A stretch of 64,000 bases of DNA from Nonomuraea sp. PA05 (GTDB taxonomy: Bacteria; Actinomycetota; Actinomycetes; Streptosporangiales; Streptosporangiaceae). Under the pieces are notes generated by a model, which was given only the letters and a program-made list of their open reading frames with translations, had not been told where the DNA came from and ran no database searches. Location of the stretch: NCBI RefSeq assembly GCF_008086045.1, contig NZ_VSEY01000013.1, positions 216,193-280,192 on the forward strand, in the 5' to 3' direction. Shown here one piece after another: positions 17,843-26,488 of this stretch. The first letter of the stretch is position 1. Each line of letters opens with the position of its first letter. The position numbers and the translations under genes were made by a program.

Positions 17843-18181
17843 CTAGCTGTTGATCACTGAGTCGATCCGGCCGTAGCCTTCCCTGGTCAGCGTCCCGGAC
17901 AGGTCCATGTTCTGATCCGCGGCGTTGCGGTAGACGCCCGCGCCCATGTTCAGCCGGTCATGGATGTCCTCCAGGATCCTGATCACCGCCTTGAACTCGG
18001 CGTCCCAGTTGTCGAGCGCGCGGCCGAACTCCTCGGACGCGCGGCCCCGCCAGCCCTGCGTGGTCAGATCACCCTTGATCTCCTGCACGCGCAGACGCAT
18101 CCCCTCGATGTACTGCGCGGTGTTCTGGCAATACCCCGCCGCATTGGTCAGCTGCGTCGGACTCGCCCCATACAGCGCCAT
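17843..18181 (-). CDS. WXG100 family protein (ESAT-6/CFP-10 type)
   Basis: 112 aa with the WXG motif at Trp44 (TQGWRGRASEEF) in a two-helix hairpin. A strong ribosome site, GGAGGTG, precedes the ATG. It is the first gene of the minus-strand run down to 13816 and partner to the WXG100 gene next to it. A YRNAAD segment near the C-terminus could serve as a YxxxD-type export signal (Tyr-Arg-Asn-Ala-Ala-Asp is one residue too long, so this is uncertain). Confidence 0.9.
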   Translation of the reverse strand: MALYGASPTQLTNAAGYCQNTAQYIEGMRLRVQEIKGDLTTQGWRGRASEEFGRALDNWDAEFKAVIRILEDIHDRLNMGAGVYRNAADQNMDLSGTLTREGYGRIDSVINS

Positions 18182-18354
18182 TACACCTCCAACAGACCTG
18201 ACGGCCGGCAGCCCGCAGGAAACGGACCACGCCGCAAAAGAACAACGATCCGCATGCTAGCCATCACGAGACTCATTGATCACAGCAATTCGCCGCAAAA
18301 ACGAACTCTGCGCTCATTTACAAAAGCCCTGCGCGCTACGCCAAAAGCGTGGCC

Positions 18355-18375
18355 CCGGGAGACCGGAAATCCCGG
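18355..18375. terminator. Possible terminator hairpin after the YbaB-like gene
   Basis: ccggga and tcccgg form a 6-bp stem with a 9-base loop, just past the stop of the minus-strand gene at 18385. It is weak. The rest of 18182-18354 probably holds the promoter of the WXG100 operon, but no boxes are clear. Confidence 0.35.
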
Positions 18376-18384
18376 AGCCCAGAC

Positions 18385-18828
18385 TCAGAGCTCCAGTCGC
18401 CGCCGAATGCGGTCGAGTTCACCCATGACGTCATCGAATGTCCGGTTATATGCGGCCTCAGCTTCCTTCAACTGTTTCGTGGCCGCCTCGGGGTCGTTGA
18501 TGTACCGCATCGGGTTGTCCGCCTCGCCGAAGGCCGCGGTCATGCCCTCGTTGATCTGGCGCTGAAGGTCGGCGGCGGCCTCCTGCACCGCTGCCTTGAT
18601 GAGGTCGGCGAGGTCGCCGGAGGGCAGGCGCGGAGCCTTGGGGTGCAGGTAGAGCTCACGCAGCCCCTCCTGGCCGTACTCGACGACGACCAGGCCGTCC
18701 TCGTCCTGCGCCCGCCCGACGTAGGAGTCCATGACCTTCTGGAACTCCTCCATGCGCGCGAAGTGCTCGTCCGCCTTCTTGATCAGCTTGTCGATGTCGA
18801 TGTTGGCGAAGTCGCCGAATCCCTGCAC
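18385..18828 (-). CDS. YbaB/EbfC-like protein
   Basis: 147 aa from a GTG with AGAGGAG eight bases upstream. The frame continues much further upstream but only as a shadow of eccD. The middle (VVVEYGQEGLRELYLHPKA) has the beta-hairpin pattern of YbaB/EbfC proteins, followed by helices and a coiled C-terminus rich in Arg/Glu. YbaB-like proteins occur in mycobacterial ESX loci (EspL type), where they stabilise or regulate secretion; whether this one binds DNA cannot be told from sequence. It lies downstream of eccD on the same strand. Confidence 0.75.
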   Translation of the reverse strand: MQGFGDFANIDIDKLIKKADEHFARMEEFQKVMDSYVGRAQDEDGLVVVEYGQEGLRELYLHPKAPRLPSGDLADLIKAAVQEAAADLQRQINEGMTAAFGEADNPMRYINDPEAATKQLKEAEAAYNRTFDDVMGELDRIRRRLEL

Positions 18829-18863
18829 GGCTCTCACTCCTCTGCTTGATGGGCCGCAACGTG

Positions 18864-20351
18864 TCAGCCCGACAATCCACGGATCCAGCTGTAGATCTCC
18901 AGCACGCCGGCCGCGAGCGGGAAGAGCTCGACGACCAGCACCACTTCCAGGATGTCCACGGCTCTCCCCCAGAAGGGCGAGGGTTTGCCGGTGGCCAGCC
19001 TCGTCCCGATGCCCAGCGCCAGCAGGGCCGCCCACAGCAGGGTCAGCGCCACAGCCAGCGCACCGATGACTCCGCCTTTGGCGCTGAGCGCGAACGCCGC
19101 CATCGCCAGCCCTGCCACACCGCAACCGATCAGCCAGATCCGCTGGCCGCGGCCGGAGAAGACGCGAGCCCGCAGGATGAGCGTCACGGACAGCGTGACG
19201 GACATGATGTACGCGATCAGCCCGTCGTGCGACACCAGGAGCGCCTGGGCGACCAGCGCGGACAGCGCGAGCGCGACGACCAGCCCGGTGGCGTTGCGCT
19301 GCGCGATCAGGGTGCGCTCCTGGACCGCGGCCGCGTCGAGCCGCTGGTTGTCGGCGCGCAGTTCCTCGGCCGTGGTGGGCAGGGCCGGCAACGGCACCCG
19401 GGCGGTCCGGAAGGCGATCGACGGCACCAGCGGGCTCAGCGCCAGCAGCACGGCGATGGCGACGGCCGCCACCCCGGCCGGCGTGGTGCCTGTCACCATG
19501 ACCACGGCGGCACCGCTCGCGCCGCACGACGCGGCGATGGCCGTGCCGAGGAAGCCGGAGGTGCCGTACGCGATCGCCGTCCCCGCCAAGGCCGAGGTGA
19601 GCGCCGTGCAGGCGAGCGCAGCGAGCAGATGCGGGGCTCCCATTCCCGCCCAATCTCCGCTGCCGGCCAGCGCGAACAGCCCGGCCAGGAAGCCGTACGG
19701 CAATGCCGCGTACCCGATCAACGCTCCGGACGTGGACGCGCCCAGCGCGCGCGACAGCACGGTTCCCGTGGCGATCAGCAGCAGGGCGAACACCGCGAAG
19801 ACGATCGTGCTGATCAGCGGGGGCAGGCCCGCGAGCGCCAGGCCGGCGGCGCCGAGGACGAGCAGGGCCGTGGCGCTGGCCGCACCGGCCGTCCTGGTGT
19901 GCGCCGCAGTCCAGTTCCCCGGCCCCTGACGCACCCCGGTGGCGACGACGTCGGCCACGTCATCGAAGATCGCCGGTGGCAGCGGCGACTCGCGCGGGCG
20001 CAGATAGAGGATTTCGGCATCGAGCACTCCCAGCGCGCCGAGGCTCTGTTCCAGGTCGAGCGGCTCTCCGCCGAGCCGCTGCAACACCCATCCCGGCGAG
20101 GACACGGCCTCCCCGCCCACCTCGCCGAGCATGCGTACAAGCCCAGGCAGCACATGCGGCAGCGGGATGTCGGCGGGCAGCGTCAGGTCCGCTCTGCGGC
20201 TGGGCCCCACGATCGTGACCTGGCACACGATGGGCAGCGGCAGAGGCAGCTGCGCGAGAGCACCTTGCTGAATTGGCCCTGAGTGCGCCGGGATAGCCAA
20301 ATCAGGCCCTTTTCCAGCAGAAATAGACCCCGGCGGAGGATTTTGAACCAT
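18864..20351 (-). CDS. eccD: Type VII secretion channel component EccD
   Basis: EccD is the polytopic membrane channel subunit of ESX systems. From the ATG at 20351 (495 aa) there is an N-terminal ubiquitin-like (YukD) domain containing CQVTIVGPSRRADL and LPHVLPGLVRMLGE. About eleven membrane helices follow from roughly residue 140 to the end. The start is supported by GGGA upstream and by the YukD fold beginning soon after. It is divergent from eccC, with 78 bases between starts. Confidence 0.93.
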   Translation of the reverse strand: MVQNPPPGSISAGKGPDLAIPAHSGPIQQGALAQLPLPLPIVCQVTIVGPSRRADLTLPADIPLPHVLPGLVRMLGEVGGEAVSSPGWVLQRLGGEPLDLEQSLGALGVLDAEILYLRPRESPLPPAIFDDVADVVATGVRQGPGNWTAAHTRTAGAASATALLVLGAAGLALAGLPPLISTIVFAVFALLLIATGTVLSRALGASTSGALIGYAALPYGFLAGLFALAGSGDWAGMGAPHLLAALACTALTSALAGTAIAYGTSGFLGTAIAASCGASGAAVVMVTGTTPAGVAAVAIAVLLALSPLVPSIAFRTARVPLPALPTTAEELRADNQRLDAAAVQERTLIAQRNATGLVVALALSALVAQALLVSHDGLIAYIMSVTLSVTLILRARVFSGRGQRIWLIGCGVAGLAMAAFALSAKGGVIGALAVALTLLWAALLALGIGTRLATGKPSPFWGRAVDILEVVLVVELFPLAAGVLEIYSWIRGLSG

Positions 20352-20429
20352 TGATCCCACGGTCCACTCCGTCTCACAATCATCATGGACGACAAGAACA
20401 TAGCGGGTTATATCTGGTAAGAACGTCGC
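20352..20429. promoter_or_regulatory. Divergent promoter region of eccD and eccC
   Basis: 78 bases lie between the two divergent core genes. An AT-rich element, ggttatatctggtaag, about 15-25 bases before the eccC GTG is a candidate -10 area. The opposite promoter would lie inside the first eccC codons or here. Confidence 0.45.
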
Positions 20430-23400
20430 GTGAGCAAAGTGGTTGTCCGGCGCCCGGAGCGCCGCCCCGGCCCCAAGCCACCTCGCGGAGAAGTCATGCT
20501 GGAGTCTCCGCCGGAAATTCCCGAGGTCCAAGGCCAAGGTTTTATGCTGGTTCTCGCCTACCTGCCCATGCTGGCGGGGGCGGCGGCAATGGCATTGATG
20601 TTCACCTCGGGCGGTAACAGCAATCCGGTCATGTACGTGGCCAGTGGCCTGTTCGCCGTCTCCATGCTCGGCATGACCATCAGCCAGATGGGCCGCCAGG
20701 CCGGCGAACGCAGATACCGGCTCAACGGCGCCCGCCGCGACTACTTCCGCTACCTCGGGCAGGTCCGCAAGAACGCCAGGCGTACCGCCAGGCAGCAGCG
20801 CGAGGCCCTGGAGTGGAGAGGCCCCGAGCCGGCGTCGCTGTGGTGGATCGCCATGGGCCCGCGCCTGTGGGAGCGCCGGCCACGGGACGACGATTTCAGC
20901 ACGGTACGGCTGGGCACCGGCGTGCAGAAACTCGCCGTCCAGCTCGTCCCGCCCGACTCCAAGCCGGTGGAGGACCTGGACGCGCTGGCGTCCGGCGCGT
21001 TGCGCAGGTTCATGCGCGCCCATTCCACGGTGTCCCACCTGCCCGTGTCCGTCGCGCTCTCCTCCTTCGCACGCATCCGGCTCAGCGGCGACCTCACGGC
21101 CGTACGGGACCTCGTACGGGCTCTGATCGGTCAGATCGTCGTCTTCCACTCCCCCGACGACATGCGCGTCATGGTCTGCGCCGCCCCCGAGCGCATGCCG
21201 CACTGGGAGTGGGCCAAGTGGCTGCCGCACGCCCAGCACCCCGACGCGATGGACGCGGCGGGGCCCGTGCGGCTGATGGCCGAGAACCTCGGCGACCTGG
21301 ACCGGCTCGTCGGGAGCGAGCTCAGGGAGCGGCCCAGGTTCCAGCCGGGTTCACCCGCCGCCGCGCTGCCGTACCACGTGGTGATCGTGGACGGCGGGCA
21401 CATGCCGCACGACTCGCAGCTCGGCAGCGACGCCATCCAGGGCGTGACCGTCATCGACCTCACCGGCACCACGAGCGCGGTGGAGGAGGACAGCACGCTG
21501 CGGCTGGAGATCCAGCCGGGCGGCCTGCACATGGTGAAGATCGACCACGCGGGCAAGGAACGCAAGACGCGGCTGGGCGCGCCGGACGGGCTCTCCATGG
21601 TGTCGATGGAAGGCCTGACCAGGCAGCTTGCCCCGCTCCGGGCGTCCTCCGTGAGCGGCGGCGACGGCGAGGACATGCTCTCGATCAACACCACGCTCGC
21701 CGATCTGCTGGGCATCAGCGACCCGCACCGGCTGGATCCGGCGATCACCTGGCGGCCACGAGCGGGTCGTAACAGACTGCGCGTGCCGATCGGGCTGAGC
21801 GCGGACGGCCGCATGGTCGAGCTCGACATCAAGGAGTCCGCGCAGGGCGGCATGGGCCCGCACGGCCTGCTGATCGGGGCCACCGGCTCCGGCAAGTCGG
21901 AGTTGCTGCGCACGCTGGTGCTCGGCCTGGCCGTCACCCACTCCTCCGAGATACTCAACTTCGTCCTGGTCGACTTCAAGGGCGGTGCGACCTTCCTCGG
22001 GCTGGACTCCCTGCCGCACGTCTCGGCGGTCATCACCAACCTGGAGGACGAGCTGCCCCTGGTCGACCGCATGCACGACGCCCTGCACGGCGAGATGGTG
22101 CGCAGGCAGGAGCTGCTGCGCGCGGCCGGCAACTACGCCTCCCTGCGCGACTACGAACGGGCCCGCGAGCAGGGCGTGGAGCTGAAGCCGCTGCCCACGC
22201 TGTTCGTCGTACTCGACGAGTTCAGCGAGTTGCTGTCCAACAAGCCCGAATTCATCGACCTGTTCGTGATGATCGGCAGGCTCGGCCGCTCGCTCGGCGT
22301 GCACCTGCTGCTGGCCTCTCAACGCCTGGACGAGAGCAGGCTGCGGGGGCTCGACACGCACTTGTCGTACCGGGTCGGCCTGCGCACGTTCTCGGCCATG
22401 GAGAGCCGCGCCGTCCTGGGCGTGGCGGACGCCTACGAGCTGCCGTCAGCGCCGGGCAACGGCTATCTCAAGTTCGACACCAGCGGCATGACCCGGTTCA
22501 AGGCGGCCTACGTCTCCGGCGCCTTCCAGGCCGACACCAGACGGGTGACGGAGGACGGGCAGCCCGCGACCCGCGAGATCGTCGAGTACGGGCCACGCTA
22601 CGTTACGCTGCCCGTCGTCGAGAAGCCGTCGGCGAAGGACCCCGCGGACGCCGAGGAGAACGGACCTCAGCCCAGCCTGCTCGACATCGTGGTCGGCCGG
22701 CTGCGGGGACGCGGCCCCGCCGCGCATCGCATCTGGCTGCCGCCGCTGGGCGAGCCGCCGACCCTCGCCGAGTTGCTCCCCCGCCTGTCGGTGACCCCTG
22801 AGCTCGGTCTGTCCACCCCCGATTGGAACGGCAGGGGACGACTGCACGCCGTCATCGGCATCATCGACAGACCCTTCGATCAGCGCCGCGACTCGTACTG
22901 GCTGAACCTGTCGGGCGCCGCCGGCCACGTCGGCGTCGCCGGCGGCACGCAGAGCGGCAAGAGCACCGTGCTGCGCACCCTCATCAGCAGCATGGCGCTC
23001 ACGCACACCCCTCGTGAGGTGCAGTTCTACTGTCTGGACTTCGGTGGTGGCGCGCTTTCGGCGCTGGAGGACCTCCCGCACGTCGGTGGCGTGGCCAACC
23101 GGCAGAACGCGGAGAAGGTCCGCCGTACGGTCGCCGAGGTCTCGGCCATCCTCCAGCAGCGCGAACGGGACTTCGGGCAGCACGACATCGACTCGATCGC
23201 CACCTACCGCAAACAGCTGGCCGACGGCGGCATCGAAGGCGACGGCTGGGGGGACGTGTTCCTGGTCGTGGACGGCTGGCTGACGATCCGGCAGGACCAC
23301 GAGCCTCTGGAGCAGCAGATCACCGACCTCGCGGTGCGCGGGCTCGGCTACGGCATTCACGTCGTGGCGACCACGAACAAGTGGTCGGAGTTCCGGCCGG

Positions 23401-24419
23401 GCATCCGCGACCTGTTCGGCACCAGGATCGAGCTGAAACTCGGCGACGCCTACGAGTCGGTCATCGGCCGCAACGCCTCCGTGGCGGTGCCCGAAGGCGC
23501 TCCGGGGCGCGGGCTCACCAAGGACGGCATGCATTTCCTGTCGGCTCTTCCCCGGATCGACGGGCTGCGCAGCGCTCCTGACCTCGCCGACGGGATGCGT
23601 GCGCTGGTGGACAGCGTCAAGACCGCCTGGCAGGGCCCCGTCGCTCCCCCGGTGCGGCTGCTGCCGTCGCTGCTGCCCGCGGCCGGCATGCCGGGGCCTG
23701 AGCAGACCGGCAAGGACCGCATCGCGATCGGCATCGACGAGGCGACGCTCTCCCCCGTCGCACTCGACTTCGAAGCCGACCCGCACTTCATCGTCTTCGG
23801 CGACACAGGGTGCGGCAAGTCGAACGTGCTCAAGCTGATCATGGAAGGCGTCGTGGCGCGCAAGACGCCCAAGGAAGCCAGAATGGTGGTGATCGACTAC
23901 CGCCGCTCCCTCCTGGACACCGCGGCCACCGAACACCGCATCGGCTATGCCGTGGCCAGCGTGGCGGCCGCCGAGCTGATGCAAGAGGTGCGCACAGCCC
24001 TGCTCAAGCGCCTTCCACCCGCCGACCTCACCCCCGACCAGCTTCGCCGGCGCAACTGGTGGCAGGGCTCCGATCTCTATGTCGTGGTGGACGACTACGA
24101 CCTGGTGGCCACCTCGAACAACCCCCTGCAACCGCTGGCCGAGCTGCTGCCGCAGGCGCGCGACATCGGCCTGCACCTGATCGTGGCCCGCCAGATGGGC
24201 GGCGCCGGAAGGGCGCTGTACGACCAGGCGGTGCAACGGCTCAAGGAGATGGCGAGCCCGGCACTGATCATGTCGGGCAACCGGGAGGAAGGCGTGCTGT
24301 TCGGCAAGACCCGGCCACAGCCCCTCCCGCCCGGACGAGGTTTCCACGTGGACCGGAAATCCGGGGACCGGCTGATTCAGACGGCGTTCTTGGAAACGCC
24401 GGAAAACGCCTCTGACTAA
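20430..24419 (+). CDS. eccC: Type VII secretion ATPase EccC (FtsK/SpoIIIE type)
   Basis: EccC is the motor ATPase that selects and drives WXG100 substrates. This 1329-residue protein starts at a GTG and has two N-terminal membrane helices (about 38-60 and 66-86). Three ATPase domains follow, with Walker A motifs GATGSGKS (about 483), GGTQSGKS (about 839) and GDTGCGKS (about 1124). The first has a clear Walker B (FVVLDEF). It is a single fused polypeptide rather than a split EccCa/EccCb. It heads a plus-strand operon with the two WXG-type genes that follow. Confidence 0.96.
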   Translation: MSKVVVRRPERRPGPKPPRGEVMLESPPEIPEVQGQGFMLVLAYLPMLAGAAAMALMFTSGGNSNPVMYVASGLFAVSMLGMTISQMGRQAGERRYRLNGARRDYFRYLGQVRKNARRTARQQREALEWRGPEPASLWWIAMGPRLWERRPRDDDFSTVRLGTGVQKLAVQLVPPDSKPVEDLDALASGALRRFMRAHSTVSHLPVSVALSSFARIRLSGDLTAVRDLVRALIGQIVVFHSPDDMRVMVCAAPERMPHWEWAKWLPHAQHPDAMDAAGPVRLMAENLGDLDRLVGSELRERPRFQPGSPAAALPYHVVIVDGGHMPHDSQLGSDAIQGVTVIDLTGTTSAVEEDSTLRLEIQPGGLHMVKIDHAGKERKTRLGAPDGLSMVSMEGLTRQLAPLRASSVSGGDGEDMLSINTTLADLLGISDPHRLDPAITWRPRAGRNRLRVPIGLSADGRMVELDIKESAQGGMGPHGLLIGATGSGKSELLRTLVLGLAVTHSSEILNFVLVDFKGGATFLGLDSLPHVSAVITNLEDELPLVDRMHDALHGEMVRRQELLRAAGNYASLRDYERAREQGVELKPLPTLFVVLDEFSELLSNKPEFIDLFVMIGRLGRSLGVHLLLASQRLDESRLRGLDTHLSYRVGLRTFSAMESRAVLGVADAYELPSAPGNGYLKFDTSGMTRFKAAYVSGAFQADTRRVTEDGQPATREIVEYGPRYVTLPVVEKPSAKDPADAEENGPQPSLLDIVVGRLRGRGPAAHRIWLPPLGEPPTLAELLPRLSVTPELGLSTPDWNGRGRLHAVIGIIDRPFDQRRDSYWLNLSGAAGHVGVAGGTQSGKSTVLRTLISSMALTHTPREVQFYCLDFGGGALSALEDLPHVGGVANRQNAEKVRRTVAEVSAILQQRERDFGQHDIDSIATYRKQLADGGIEGDGWGDVFLVVDGWLTIRQDHEPLEQQITDLAVRGLGYGIHVVATTNKWSEFRPGIRDLFGTRIELKLGDAYESVIGRNASVAVPEGAPGRGLTKDGMHFLSALPRIDGLRSAPDLADGMRALVDSVKTAWQGPVAPPVRLLPSLLPAAGMPGPEQTGKDRIAIGIDEATLSPVALDFEADPHFIVFGDTGCGKSNVLKLIMEGVVARKTPKEARMVVIDYRRSLLDTAATEHRIGYAVASVAAAELMQEVRTALLKRLPPADLTPDQLRRRNWWQGSDLYVVVDDYDLVATSNNPLQPLAELLPQARDIGLHLIVARQMGGAGRALYDQAVQRLKEMASPALIMSGNREEGVLFGKTRPQPLPPGRGFHVDRKSGDRLIQTAFLETPENASD

Positions 24420-24449
24420 ATCCGGTGATATCCAGTATGCTCCATCCCC

Positions 24450-24764
24450 ATGGCCACAGGATTTGTAGACGCCTCCTACCAGGCATTCGACGAGTGCCGG
24501 ACGCGGGTCCGCACCGCGTCCCAGGAGTTCAATCTCGCCGACATTCTCAAGGACAGCAAGTCGAAAACCCCTGCCGAACGGACGGATCCGACGCTCTTCG
24601 GCATGCTGAACAATGTCACCGACCTGACCGCGCAAATGGACGCGACCTGGGCCGCCGTCCGGGCCGAGATCGAGAGCGGCCGGCTCAAGCTGGCGGAGGT
24701 GGAACGGGCGCTCAGCGACGTCGAGACCAATCTCCGCACGGCCGCGGCGGCATCCGGCGCATGA
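24450..24764 (+). CDS. Small helical WXG100-like protein next to eccC
   Basis: 104 aa, mostly helical with a heptad-like C-terminal half (RLKLAEVERALSDVETNL). Trp is present in MDATWAAV but there is no exact WXG. It begins 30 bases after eccC and overlaps the next gene (ATGA). Size, helicity and position suggest it is the partner of the WXG100-transglycosylase encoded downstream. Confidence 0.75.
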   Translation: MATGFVDASYQAFDECRTRVRTASQEFNLADILKDSKSKTPAERTDPTLFGMLNNVTDLTAQMDATWAAVRAEIESGRLKLAEVERALSDVETNLRTAAAASGA

Positions 24765-25876
24765 GCCTCGACGCGCCCGACATCACCCGGCTGCCCAGCG
24801 GCGATGTGCTGTCAGGCCTGCTGCAGAAGGTGATGGGCGTCCCTCAGGGCATCAGGGACATCGCCTCCGCCTGGCGAGCGTGCTCGTTCCAGGCGGCGAG
24901 CACCACCGCCGCGCTCGTCAGGCACGTCAACGACGTCGACCTGAAATGGGAAGGGGATTCCGCGGACGCCTTCGACAGGCATATGCGTCTCTATCCGAAG
25001 GCGGGCGAGGAATTCAACAACGCCATTCGCGGCGGCGCCCAAGCGCTCGTCGACCTCGCCCATGCGATGGAAAGCGCGCACAACAATGTCGAGGCGCTGT
25101 GCAAGCAGGCGCTGGCGAGCGCGGTCACGCACATGAATGAATACCGGACCGCCAATCCCGGCGCGAACGAGGCCGCCGTTCTGGCGGCGCTGAGCACCAA
25201 TCCCGGCATGCTCAGCGTGATGAACAGCACCATCGATTCGGCCAAGGGGCACGTGAAAAAGGCCGAGGACGCGGTCGTCGCCGCCAGGGACACGCTGAAA
25301 GGCCACCTCGACGCCGGATTGCGTTTCTTCACCGACATCCCCTCTCCTGGCGGGCCGGACTTCGTTCCTGGCGAGGAGAAGGTCGTCTGGACCAGGACGC
25401 CCTTCCAGGAGCAAGCGCCGGGTGGCGGCTCCGGCGGCGGAGTATCGACAGGCGGAGGCACCCCCGCGCCCAAGGCCGAGGTCGTCGAGTGGATCAAGCA
25501 GGCGCTGACGATCATCAGATCGCCCGAGATGGCGGACACCATGCGCGAACGCGCCATCGACGTCAGCGATCTCGACCCGAACGACCCCGCCGACGTCAAC
25601 CGCATCTGGACGATCATCTACCACGAGTCCGGCGGCAACCCCGGCGCCGTCAACACCTGGGACATCAACGCCCAGAACGGCGTGCCGTCCCAGGGCCTGA
25701 TGCAGACCATCCCGCCGACGTTCAACGCGCACGCCCTGCCCGGCCACGGCAAGATCCTGGATCCGGTGGACAACATCATCGCGGGCGTGCTGTACACCTA
25801 CAGCCGTTACGGAGGTCTCGGCGGCCACCCCGGCATCTCGTCCCTAGAGCGAGGCGGCGGCTACAAGCCCTATTGA
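24761..25876 (+). CDS. WXG100 domain fused to lytic-transglycosylase-like domain
   Basis: 371 aa from the ATG that overlaps the upstream stop. Residues 1-190 form a helical domain with a WXG turn at Trp63 (LKWEGDSADAF). A Gly-rich linker (217-234) leads to a C-terminal domain with IIYHESGGNPGAVN (catalytic-type Glu289), SQGLMQTIPPTF and a final YSRYGGLGG, the signature of SLT/lysozyme-like transglycosylases. No signal peptide is present, so export would use the WXG domain and ESX. The likely role is local cleavage of peptidoglycan to let the apparatus or its cargo through. Confidence 0.88.
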   Translation: MSLDAPDITRLPSGDVLSGLLQKVMGVPQGIRDIASAWRACSFQAASTTAALVRHVNDVDLKWEGDSADAFDRHMRLYPKAGEEFNNAIRGGAQALVDLAHAMESAHNNVEALCKQALASAVTHMNEYRTANPGANEAAVLAALSTNPGMLSVMNSTIDSAKGHVKKAEDAVVAARDTLKGHLDAGLRFFTDIPSPGGPDFVPGEEKVVWTRTPFQEQAPGGGSGGGVSTGGGTPAPKAEVVEWIKQALTIIRSPEMADTMRERAIDVSDLDPNDPADVNRIWTIIYHESGGNPGAVNTWDINAQNGVPSQGLMQTIPPTFNAHALPGHGKILDPVDNIIAGVLYTYSRYGGLGGHPGISSLERGGGYKPY

Positions 25877-26022
25877 GCGCAAGCAGCGCCGGGCTCTCGT
25901 CGGCTCGAGGTTCTGCGTCGATCTCCACAACGGTCTGCGTTCCACGCTAACGACACGGGGCGATCAGGCGCCGCATCATTACCCGTGCGGCACATCTGTC
26001 TGCGTTCACCTGGAGAAAAAGC

Positions 26023-26433
26023 ATGACTTTGATGAAGACGGCGGTCGGCGTGGCCATGCTCGGCATCGCTGTTGTCTGCACCACCACGACCGCGTCGGCC
26101 TCGCGTCAGGCGGCCGAGACACCCGCCGTGGTCTGCGGCCCGGGATATCAGGTCAAGCGTGAGGCGTCGTTCACGGGTGGCGTCGCGTACCTGCTGTACA
26201 ACGCCGCCAAGCGCAACGCGTGCGCCGTGACCTTCAAGACCAAGGAGGTGGGTGCACGCACGCTGGTCTGGTCGGCGGTGGATGTGAAGGGAGCCGGCGT
26301 GGTGAAGAACGAGGAGATCACGCCTCTCCACACCGTGCCCGTCTACCACGCTGTCCCGACCGGTTCCTACGTGAAGTTCTCCGGCGGTACGAAGACCGCC
26401 GACTCCGGTGGCGGGTACGAGCGGATCAAGTGA
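26023..26433 (+). CDS. Secreted SapA-like (spore-associated protein A type) small protein
   Basis: 136 aa with a good ribosome site (GGAGAAA) and a signal peptide cut near residue 26 (TASA). The mature part begins VCGPGYQVKREASF and contains NACAVTF and SYVKFSGG. Its order of cysteines and aromatic motifs matches the C-terminal ectodomain of the pseudokinase at 6273. Family members are secreted in spore-forming actinomycetes; their function is unclear. It may share a ligand or partner with the pseudokinase ectodomain (inference). The 146 bases before it show no other gene. Confidence 0.8.
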   Translation: MTLMKTAVGVAMLGIAVVCTTTTASASRQAAETPAVVCGPGYQVKREASFTGGVAYLLYNAAKRNACAVTFKTKEVGARTLVWSAVDVKGAGVVKNEEITPLHTVPVYHAVPTGSYVKFSGGTKTADSGGGYERIK

Positions 26434-26488
26434 TCGCCATGTTGCTCTGCCCGCCTGCCAGGGCACCTGCGATGAGTCCCGCTCGTCA

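Noticed and set aside
18829..19653. Upstream extension of the YbaB-like frame to 422 codons
   Set aside because: The extra part is antisense-like Arg/Gly sequence overlapping eccD; a ribosome site and GTG at 18828 give the true gene.
20813..21772. A 319-codon frame inside eccC on the same strand
   Set aside because: Arg/Pro/Gly-rich shadow of a clearly coding ATPase in another frame.
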